A stretch of 64,000 nt of DNA, from the NCBI RefSeq assembly GCF_052857255.1, contig NC_135502.1, positions 156,958,099-157,022,098 on the forward strand. The letters are read 5' to 3'. The notes under the pieces were generated by a model, which searched no databases, was not told the DNA's origin, and saw nothing but the letters and a program-made list of their open reading frames with translations. The stretch comes from Amblyomma americanum. Lineage: Eukaryota; Arthropoda; Arachnida; Ixodida; Ixodidae. Positions 56,736 to 64,000 of this stretch are shown in pieces. The stretch's first letter is position 1. Every line of letters starts with the position of its first letter. The translations under genes and the position numbers were made by a program.

Positions 56736-58645
56736 GGGCGGCAATCCGGTCATCGGCGGGGACACCGGCGTGCTTCGTCTGGGGTTTTTTGCACACAACG
56801 TGAGTGATGCACTTTTTTACCAGCATGAATGAAACGCTTTTGGGAGTCTTGTTGCGGGCTTGTACTGCTATTGAAACGGTCAGCGAAAATTAATCGCCGA
56901 CGGACCCTGCAATATCTTGAGTGAACGGACCGCTTTTGCTGCCATTGAAGGCTGGAGACTCGAAGGCTAGGATTCTCGCCAATTATTATGGACCGTCTTA
57001 ATGCGCTTGCAAAAAAATCCTACGTGGCATTAGGAGCGAATGCTTTTCTTTTGAAATGTAGAGTGCGTACCAAAGCCGCTTCAGCATCGGTTCTTCCATG
57101 CTGTGTAGATGTAGCGGACATCACGTCTGCGTGATGTGATTGGAAACACAACTGAATTCCCATCTACGAAACCGAAATTTATTTTCCTCAGAAGCGTGCG
57201 CAGGCGAATACACAGAGTACACGGCGAAAGCCAGGCAGCGACTGACAGGGAAATTGCCCGAGAAAAACTGGAGCATTCACTGAAGGTCACTACGCGTGCT
57301 CGGCGAGAACACGGGCGCCTCCTCGTCTCGCCTGCGAAACAAGCGCGCAGAAGACAAGGACACAAGTGCGGCCCACGGAAGATATTGTTTGCGGAAAAAA
57401 TGAAACGCCCCGCAGGTTTTTTTTTTCGTGGCAGATATCCGCACCACAAAATTAGTGAATAAAGGCGGGAAAATTTTAGGTGCAAGCACGCGATTGGTTT
57501 CCATGGATCGTCAAAAAGCGCGGGATTTTCAAATTCGTTTCTCATCCAGGAAGTGGTCGCAAGTATATGTCGTATCTTTTTAGTTTTATTTAGTTTTCTG
57601 CATGTATGTGCAAAAAGCTAGCATAGATTTAAATTGGCGTATTATTTTTAGCTGAAATAGCATTCTAGGGGCCAGCGCAGTCCCAAGAGTGTGCCATGTG
57701 CTACAGAAAAGGAACCAGGTACATTAATGAGATATTTTATGTTTTTCTACACCGTTCAGTTCGTAATCGCACCAGAATTAACAAAACAATGTTTTGTGCT
57801 CTAACTATGCAATTCATTCCCATCCTACGCGGGCGTTTCAAATGCTGTCGAACCGAATGTCATTAGAATCGGCTGCTGAACTTGCGCTGCCACACAATGT
57901 GCGTGAGTGGCATTCCGTTCAGGTAGGATGTGATATTTGATACTTCGCTGCGCCTTCTAAACAAGAGTCCACACGGAGCTACAGCCGTCGCCATCGCTTT
58001 GCCCGCTCACAGCGAGCTGCGCATCTGCTACGGCTATGGTGCTGTTGATTTCGATACCTTCTGCTTGCTTTGCTCTGATTCTTTTTAGCAAATAGCTCGT
58101 ACACTCGCTAATACTCGCTAAATTGGTGCCATAAGATAACAGCAGGCCATTCAGTCTTTAATGCACGAGAAATTTCTTTAAGAATATGCCGACGATGAAG
58201 ATGCACTCTGTGCTGTATACAAACGTGCACAAACAGAACGCTTACACGACATAAAACGCAATCTGCGCTCTATATAAGTGAAATAAATTCTAATTTCACT
58301 GATTGTACTCTAGCTTGTTTCCGTAGTACGAGCGCAGTAGGGAGCGCCGATGCGATCCCCTGCTTGGGAACAACTGATTGCCGGGTTGTGGCATCGTGTA
58401 GGACCAATAGTTGATTTTGAATAAACTTACATAGAGATATGTTCAGTGACCGTTCGCATTAATTTAAGTGGCCAAATTTGTTATCTACAAGCGACAGCGA
58501 CGACTGCTGTCGGCCACACAAAGTATTTAGCGTTGGCAGTATGGGTCACACCGGCTCTTCTTACTCGTATGCGCAGCTGTAATAAATGGTCGACCTGAGG
58601 TCAATGCTGTCAAAACAAAACTTGAGAATTCGCTCTCTATAATTA
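56736..58645. other. No recognisable gene
   Basis: Frames on both strands overlap at 57081-57545 (154 codons minus, 108 plus) with no domain. The rest is AT-rich. An old LTR is possible at 57060-57560, but there are no termini to support it. Confidence 0.3.
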
Positions 58646-58814
58646 TGTCACATATATTAAGGAGCCTAAATTAAATTTTAAAGGAAAGAGTTTTGGAGAA
58701 GACGACGTGAAATAACCGAAGCATAAAGAAGAGGAAGAAGAAGCATTCGGTGAGGTGGAGAGAGATGATTGGTGGAGAAGAGAAGAAGACGACGACATGG
58801 CTTACGTGGACTAA

Positions 58815-59642
58815 TACCCCTGTCACACGGGACTTTTTCTCGGCCTTTGCCGAAAAGTTGTCTTATTGCACTAAAGGAGGAAAACCGAAAAGGAGCTGCG
58901 ACACTGCTACACGGCAAATCCAAAGGAGCTAGAACGCGGCCTCCGTGAATGCCAAAAGTCACCGCTGTGTGTGAAGCGGCGCTAGTAGCATTATGAAATT
59001 AAAGCAGACGGTAGCACTTCAGCTAAGAGTGCTTTCGTTTATGTTGGAAAAAGTAGCTATCACGATAATCAACGAGCGTTCTGACGGTGAGAAACGGATA
59101 TTTTGAAACAAAGTTTCTTTTTTTTTCATCGTTCTCGGTCCGACCACGTTAGGCGCACTTTTCCGTTCGGCTATTCGTCGTGTTCGAGAAGCGTGCTTTG
59201 TTGCTTGTGTCTTTGTGCACACAAGCAAACTCAAAACACGCACACAACAAAGAGCAAACGAAGAAAAAACAGCAAAGCGAGATGCGCAAGCACTTGTGTG
59301 TCGACGCGGCTGCTGAAAAGCGGCCAAGTCCTTTCTCATAGCCTCCTTTACGGTTAAGTGCACTGTAACGCAAAATTAACCATTAAATAAGGTAAATTAG
59401 ATAATTTTTTACGGTTTCAAGACTAAAAATTGCGTCACTTTTTTATTCTTTGAGCTCGCTAGCTGGCGCTGCCGTCTGGGTTGCTCCTTTAAGCAACTTT
59501 AAGGCCGCTGAGGGCCGCCTTTATTGCTACGGACCTTTATCGCAAAGGTCTCGACGCTTTGCCGTGTAAATGCGCGTCACGCGCCTTTGGGGCAAAGGAC
59601 CTTAATTTCTAAGGCCTTACAAGTGCCCATGTGACAGGGGTA
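58815..59642. mobile_element. PIF/Harbinger-type MITE, 828 bp
   Basis: Terminal inverted repeats TACCCCTGTCACACGGG and CCCATGTGACAGGGGTA. It is flanked by TAA on both sides (58812-58814, 59643-59645). The empty site GTGGACTAACACCGAGGC is preserved in the 3' LTR at about 63441-63458. A 3-base TAA duplication is the hallmark of PIF/Harbinger. Inside there is no transposase. The ends also carry CCTTTGCC/GGCAAAGG-like inverted sequence. Confidence 0.85.
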
Positions 59643-59762
59643 TAACACCGAGGCTATAAAAGGGCGAGTAAGAGCGAGGCACTGGGGGGAACAGCAGAGA
59701 AGCGGAGGCTCCGGCGGGTCAGGGACACTGGCTCTAAAGGAGCGACGCCGGCTACTGCTCCG

Positions 59763-60185
59763 GTGAGCTCGCGTTCTACGACAGCCCATCGTGGAATGCC
59801 TGCTGTGCCTGAGCCCGTTCCGGAGAGTCAACAAAGGACGCAACCACCTGCTACGGCCTGCGGCGTCTCCAGCGCTGTTGCAACCCATCCGGGTGGTGCC
59901 CTCAACGCCAACAACACCGGCATCATCTCCACGGGCGCTTGGACCTGGAGCTTATACGACGCAGCCAGCGACGCCGCCACCAAAGCCAACACCGGCATCA
60001 TCTCCACGGGCGCTTGGACCTGGAGCTTGCACGATGCAGCCAGCGACACCAGCCCGAGAACATCGAACACCGCCAGCGACGCCAGCCCAAGCACGGCGAA
60101 CGCCGCCTCGACGCCGCCTACTGGATCCATACAACGCCGCAGCCACACCGAACCAACCGTGAGCATGAACGCCGACCACGAATAG
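59763..60185 (+). CDS. Reading frame inside the E5 5' LTR, 140 codons
   Basis: The frame starts MSSRSTTAHRGMPAVPEP about 110 bases after the LTR TATA box and ends SMNADHE at TAG. The protein is Ser/Thr/Ala/Pro-rich with no known domain. A 75-base in-frame tandem duplication (units starting 59913 and 59988) repeats NTGIISTGAWTWSL. The 3' LTR has the same frame with one unit. The start codon may not be ATG, because the first codon is read as an alternative start. It may be a non-coding leader that stays open by chance. Confidence 0.35.
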   Translation: MSSRSTTAHRGMPAVPEPVPESQQRTQPPATACGVSSAVATHPGGALNANNTGIISTGAWTWSLYDAASDAATKANTGIISTGAWTWSLHDAASDTSPRTSNTASDASPSTANAASTPPTGSIQRRSHTEPTVSMNADHE

Positions 60186-60472
60186 TAGAACGCTAGTAGT
60201 AGACGCTGGTAGTAGTGTGCTCGGGTCGTGTGTATTTATAGCCTTTGTGTGTTGTGTTAGTTTTGTTAGCTTTGTGTTCTAGTGTGTGTGTGTCGCGTAG
60301 GGTGTATTAAATGTGCGTTTTTTGGGTACACCCGTCGCCTAGTCCATTCTTTCGGTCCGAGTGTTCTCCGGAGAGATCCGTGACAAAGATAAGTGGCGAG
60401 CCTGCCAAGATACATTTCCTTTTTCTTTTTTGCTTTGTCTCGGATTATTCCGATCTCTCGACGGCAGAAAGG

Positions 60473-61054
60473 ATGGATTTGGCAAGAACGTTAGAACTGG
60501 CGCTCACGCTAGGGTTAAGCAAGGAAGAGGCGATGCATCTCTATCAGGAGGAGGGAAAGAGGCAGAGAGAGGAAAGGGCGCAAGCACGCGCAGACGCTCG
60601 TGAAGCAGAAGAGCGCGAGGCGAAAAGATCTCGCGACGCAGAAGAGCGAGAAGCGAAAAGAGCTCGCGAGACAGAAGAGCGAGAAGCTAGAAGAGCTTGC
60701 GAGGCAGAACAGGAGAAAAGAAGGATGGAACGGGAGGAGGAGTTTATTTTGTGGAAACAGGCGCATGTTGCGGGAGGATATGAGGCGATCATGGTCAATG
60801 ATCAGCGTTCCTTAGCGGGTACAGAATCTCCTAGAACGGCCAGAGTTTGCCCAAGGAAGCTGATGGCTCCTTTTGATGACAAGAGAGATGATTTGGATGC
60901 ATATCTGCAACGATTCGAGCGGATAGCTTTGGGGCAAGGCTGGGAGCGCAGTGAATGGGCCACGGCATTAAGCATGTGTTTAGTCGGAGAGGCGCTGAAT
61001 GTGTTTGGAAGGATGCCTGCTGCTGATTCCATGGACTACGAGAAAGTCAAATAG
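60473..61054 (+). pseudogene. E5 gag, N-terminal part
   Basis: I prefer ATG 60473 (MDLARTLELALTLGLSKEEA) over upstream codons, since those lie in the LTR and primer site. A strongly charged coiled coil follows, built on a 33-base unit repeated three times at 60605-60703 (E-A/T-E-E-R-E-A-K/R-R-x-R/C). Then come APFDDKRDDLDAYLQRFERI and the capsid-like WATALSMCLVGEALNVF. TAG at 61052-61054 truncates it, while the next codons (ALQRFRITAEGIRE) continue the family sequence. Confidence 0.7.
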
Positions 61055-61248
61055 GCACTCCAAAGATTCAGGATTACGGCAGAGGGTATTCGTGAGAGAT
61101 TTCGCACCGCGAAACCTGAGAATTCGGAAACCGCTAAGCAGTTTTCCTGCAGACTGACCAACAATTTTGATAGGTGGCTTGATATGTCAAACACAGAAAA
61201 GAGTTTTCAAGGGGAGCGTGACAAGCTGGTCACAGAGCAATTTTTAGT

Positions 61249-62108
61249 GTGTTGCAGCTCAAAGCTGGCCCTATTCTTGAAAGAAAGTTGTGTTCGTTGG
61301 AAGAGTTCGCCGACACTGCAGACCAATTCCTCGAGGCTCAAAGGCTAAGAAATTTGAGTAAGGTTAAGGAGGAAACCCAAAAGGTCCTAGAGACAGATGC
61401 GGCAAAACCAAGAGCTTATGGCGGTGCGTCTAAGGCGCCAGTAAGGTGTTTTCTCTGCGGCAAGGTGGGACACCGTCCAGCTGACTGTCGGACTAGTAGT
61501 GCTGCTCAGAAAACACAGGTTGTGTGCCAAGGTTGTAAGAGGAGGGGTCATACTCTGGATGAGTGCCGATATAGAACGCAGGACCGAGCTGCATGCGTTG
61601 TCGACTCTAGGGTAGAACCTATCACGCCACCCGAAGTTCCACAACTGAAAGGAGAGCAAACGCCGCTAGAAAATGAGGCAGTGAGTGGAACACCCAAGTC
61701 GAAAGCAGCAATGCCAGTGGTGGTTGGGCAAATAGGTGACCGTCCTATATTGGTGATTAGAGACAGCGGAGCCAACACAGTCTTGGTTCGTCGATGCCTA
61801 GTGAAGGACGAGGATCTTACAGGGGAAGCGTCGGCCGTCACTCTTGTAGATAGCACTGTATGGTACCTTCCTGAAGCAAGGATTCTAGTGTCCACGCCAT
61901 ATTATACTGGGCAGGTAGTGGCAAAATGTGTAGACCAACCCATCTGCGATCTATCATGGGGAGCATTACGGGTGCAAGAGGTGTCGAAGACCCCGATCCC
62001 GAGTGGAGGATGCTCGACGTTGAAGAACATCCAAAGGAGTAAAGGCCCGCGACAGATCAGACAGATGCAGTCAGAATCGTCTTTTCTTGGGCTAGTTGTT
62101 TTTTCATG
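61249..62108 (+). pseudogene. E5 gag C-terminus, zinc knuckles and protease
   Basis: After a frameshift near 61245 the frame continues with FADTADQFLEAQRLRNLSKV, then two intact CCHC knuckles: CFLCGKVGHRPADC (about 61450) and CQGCKRRGHTLDEC (about 61530). RPILVIRDSGANTVLV (about 61743-61790) is the retropepsin-like site with D-S-G in place of D-T-G. The protease is cut by the palindrome at 62109. Confidence 0.7.
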
Positions 62109-62289
62109 CTGTAGGTGTTTGCAGCACACACGAAACACAGACGGATAGAAAAGGGAACGAAACACAGCGCTGACTTTAAACTGAGCTTTATTCGCTTATT
62201 TTTCCAATAAAGCTCAGTTGAAAGTCAGCGCTGTGTTTCGTTCCCTTTTCTATCCGTCTGTGTTTCGTGTGCGCTGGAAACACCTACAG
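62109..62289. repeat. 181-bp palindrome related to Penelope termini
   Basis: Arms 62109-62193 and 62207-62289 are near-perfect inverted repeats (two or three mismatches that I can see, plus a small indel near the loop) around a 13-base spacer. Each arm, read outward from the centre, has AATAAAGCTCAGTTG and then AGTCAGCGCTGTG. The PLE1 terminus has the similar AATAAACGCCCAGTTGCG and AGTAAGCGCTTGTG, so the arms look like head-to-head Penelope-like terminal repeats without an element body. Confidence 0.8.
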
Positions 62290-62818
62290 GATCCAGTCAG
62301 TTTGTCGTCGGCAGTGGAGACAAGATCTCAAGCGACAGCCCGAGCAACGCAGCGTCCGCTGTCTACTCCTGTTGCGATGTGCCTGAGCGTAACACCGGGC
62401 GAAATTGCAATTAGGCAAAAAGAAGACCCGAGCCTGAAGACCTGCTTCGAAAGTGTCGGGGAAAAGGTGAAAAGAAAGAAGTGTCGGACGTCATTCGAGT
62501 TTCAACTGGTAAATGTTCTTTTGCACAGGGAATGCACATTTAGTTCAGGAAGGCGTGTCCAACAGCTGATGTTACCGAGAGATATGCGAGAGACCGTGCT
62601 ACGCTTAGGACATGACGTCATTATGGCCGGCCACCAGGGTGTACAAAAAACGGTGTCTAGAATCACCGAGGAGTTCTTCTGGCCAGGTGTCTAGAGTGAC
62701 GTTAAGCGCTTTGTTCGCTCGTGTGACGTGCGCCAGCGCACAGTTCTAAACGAAAGCGTTGGTCCCGTAGCTCTGGGCAAGACGCCAGCCATCGATCTAC
62801 CGCTCCAAATAGTGGCTA
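62290..62818 (+). pseudogene. E5 protease-integrase linker and integrase zinc domain
   Basis: AVETRSQATARATQRPL matches in position the ALTRSKAREL linker of E1. PGEIAIRQKEDPSLKTCF and MLPRDMRETVLRLGHDVI follow. HDVIMAGHQGVQKTVSRI and, past a TAG at 62692-62694, VKRFVRSCDVRQR form the HHCC site, with the last Cys changed to Arg. The sequence breaks off near 62818, before the catalytic core. Confidence 0.65.
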
Positions 62819-63250
62819 TTGGCATTGGATAAAGAATTTGTTTTTCGCACTGAAGTACGAGACAGAGTATCAGAAACCGTACTTTTGCAAGAAGGGAATA
62901 AACCAGCTCTAGTTATCTCTGAAATGTATATTTTTGGTGTTGTTGATTTGTTGTTGTTACCATGATTACCGTTGTTGTTGTTGCTACTGTGATTATGCAA
63001 GGGAATGTGTTTTGGATATAAAAAGTTTATTAAGGACTCTGTACGGACGGCAGCAGTGGTGTGTTAGTGTTCTGAAAACGCAGTTTGGTGAGCTGTGTTA
63101 ATGATATGCGTTTGGTGTGTTCGGACATCTGCGGTGTGGTGTGTGCTGGGTCCAGAATCGCCACAGAAGACAGTCGGTTGGCAGGATGGCTTAAAGATTA
63201 GGATGACGTGAGCAGTTTTTCATGGAAAAACTCTTGATTGAGGGGGCCCT
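62819..63250 (+). other. E5 3' untranslated tail after the deletion
   Basis: Non-coding. It contains a (TTG)n run at 62936-62980 and ends with the polypurine-like GAGGGGGCCCT directly before the 3' LTR. The missing integrase core, RT and RNase H should lie between 62818 and here. Confidence 0.5.
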
Positions 63251-64000
63251 TGTCACATATATTAAGGAGCCTAAACTAAATTTTAAAGGAAAGAGTTGTG
63301 GAGAAGACGACGTGAATTAACCGAAGAATAAAGAAGAGGAAGAAGCATTCGGTGAGGTGGAGAGAGATGATTGGTGGAGAAGCATTCCGTGAGGAGGAGA
63401 GAGATGATTGGTGTAGAAGATAAGACGACGACAAAGCCTACGTGGACTAACACCGAGGCTATAAAAGGGCGAGTGAGAGCGAGGCACTGGGGGGAACAGC
63501 AGAGAAGCGGAGGCTCCGGCGGGTCAGGGACACTGGCTAGAAGGTAGCGACGCCGGCTACTGCTCCGGTGAGCTCGCGTTCTACGACATCGCATCGTGGA
63601 ACTCCTGCCGTGCCTGAGCCCGTTCCGGTGAGTCAACAGAGGACGCTACCACCTGCTACGGCCAGGGGTGTCTCCAGCGCTGTTGCAACCCATCCGGGTG
63701 GTGCACCCAACGCCAACACCGGCATCACCTCCACGGTCGCTTGGACCTGGAGCTTCTACGACGCAGCCAGCGACGCCAGCCCGAGCACGTCGAACACCGC
63801 CAGCGACGCCAGCCCAAGCACGGCGAACGCCGCCTCGACGCCGCCTACTGGATCCATAAAACGCCGCAGCCACACCGAACCAACCGTGAGCATGAACGCC
63901 GATCACGAATAGTAGAACGCTAGTAGTAGACGCTGGTAGTAGTGTGCCCGGGTCGTGTGTATTTATAGCCTTTGTGTGTTGTGTTAGTTTTGTTAGTTTG
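63251..64000 (+). repeat. E5 3' LTR (partial, runs off the window)
   Basis: It aligns from its TG start with the 5' LTR. It lacks the MITE (uninterrupted GGACTAACACCG), has one duplicated GGTGGAGAGAGATGATTGG-type unit at 63354-63413, and carries TATAAAAGGGCG at about 63460. Confidence 0.8.
63568..63912 (+). CDS. Same reading frame inside the E5 3' LTR, 114 codons
   Basis: It begins MSSRSTTSHRGTPAVPEP and ends SMNADHE, matching 59763-60185 throughout but with one copy of the 25-codon unit. Indels between the two LTRs (75 and 3 bases) are multiples of three and no stop has arisen. Confidence 0.35.
   Translation: MSSRSTTSHRGTPAVPEPVPVSQQRTLPPATARGVSSAVATHPGGAPNANTGITSTVAWTWSFYDAASDASPSTSNTASDASPSTANAASTPPTGSIKRRSHTEPTVSMNADHE

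Larger units (their letters stand above)
58646..60385 (+). repeat. E5 5' LTR (contains a MITE)
   Basis: Without the MITE and one target copy it is about 909 bases. A TATA box (GGCTATAAAAGGGCG) lies near 59651. The 3' end is GATCCGTGACA. It matches 63251-64000 over the available length. Confidence 0.8.
58646..64000 (+). mobile_element. E5: Ty3/gypsy retrotransposon with large internal deletion, 3' LTR cut by window end
   Basis: The 5' LTR 58646-60385 (including a MITE) and the 3' LTR from 63251 both start TGTCACATATATTAAGGAGC. A primer site TGGCGAGCCTGCC (60394) follows the left LTR, and GAGGGGGCCCT precedes the right one. Inside are gag, two zinc knuckles, a protease-like DSGA, then the integrase zinc domain and nothing more: integrase core, RT and RNase H are missing. 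The protease-to-integrase order is the same as in E1, so E5 is probably an integrase-first element too. Confidence 0.8.

Noticed and set aside
57081..57545. Overlapping frames on both strands (154 and 108 codons)
   Set aside because: There are no motifs, both strands are open together, and no element ends flank it. Not enough for a gene call.
59019..59363. Minus-strand frame of 114 codons inside the Harbinger-type MITE
   Set aside because: It is not similar to a transposase, lies between the MITE ends and overlaps a plus-strand frame. Probably chance.
1..64000. CRISPR arrays, operons, ribosome binding sites or other prokaryotic systems
   Set aside because: No regularly spaced identical short repeats with unique spacers, no collinear intact genes and no Shine-Dalgarno spacing. 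SINEs, introns and LTR elements show a eukaryotic genome.

Overview
The window reads as intergenic or intronic DNA of an arthropod, most likely a hard (ixodid) tick. It has the low gene density and layered retrotransposon debris of a tick genome, plus tRNA-derived SINEs. One of these, at 46503-46728, matches my memory of the tick SINE Ruka. There is no prokaryotic organisation, and I see no intact host gene. Almost every recognisable coding segment belongs to a mobile element and carries stops or frameshifts.

Layout. (1) 1197-6277 (+): a broken multi-exon gene of a transposase-like metazoan family with a DGRCDSRG-type motif. An antisense Penelope-like element (PLE1, 2293-4110) sits in one intron. 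(2) 6278-10040: mostly unrecognised, with a tRNA-derived SINE near 6590-6797. (3) 10040-26945: a deep nest. An old Ty3/gypsy element (E6: integrase remnant at 10040-10800, LTR at about 10870-11303 and 26867-26945) holds E1 (LTRs 11304-11944 and 26252-26866). E1 holds E2 (LTRs 12715-13392 and 21342-21987) inside its gag gene. E2 holds a solo LTR of a fourth family (16425-17512, 4-bp target duplication) and a 120-bp MITE (17693-17812), both inside its reverse transcriptase. E1 has integrase upstream of reverse transcriptase, the unusual order known from Gmr1-type gypsy elements. (4) 29501-30244 (-): a possible P2X7-like zinc-binding domain fragment. (5) 30650-34199: E3, a 5'-truncated relative of E2. 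(6) 34480-36100: a decayed I/Jockey-type LINE. (7) 38840-44660: a CR1/L2-like LINE split by E4 (39058-44349). E4 is the best-preserved gypsy element, with 185-bp LTRs, an AACT target duplication, and an exactly recoverable pre-insertion reading frame. (8) 44880-47900: an antisense LINE, a Ruka-like SINE and a second Penelope-like element (PLE2). (9) 50090-52300 (-): a LINE split by a 0.94-kb repeat with a tRNA-like segment. (10) 54362-55757: tandem and direct repeats. (11) 58646-64000: E5, a gypsy element whose 5' LTR holds a Harbinger-type MITE (TAA target duplication, empty site preserved in the other LTR). Its protease region is broken by a 181-bp palindrome related to Penelope termini. Its 3' LTR runs off the window.

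The elements do not form a pathway. Their value is chronological: the interruptions give a relative order of insertions. The best candidates for undescribed biology are the integrase-first gypsy lineage (E1, E5), the extra ORF between integrase and LTR in E2/E3, the reading frame carried inside the E5 LTR, and the Penelope-derived palindrome.
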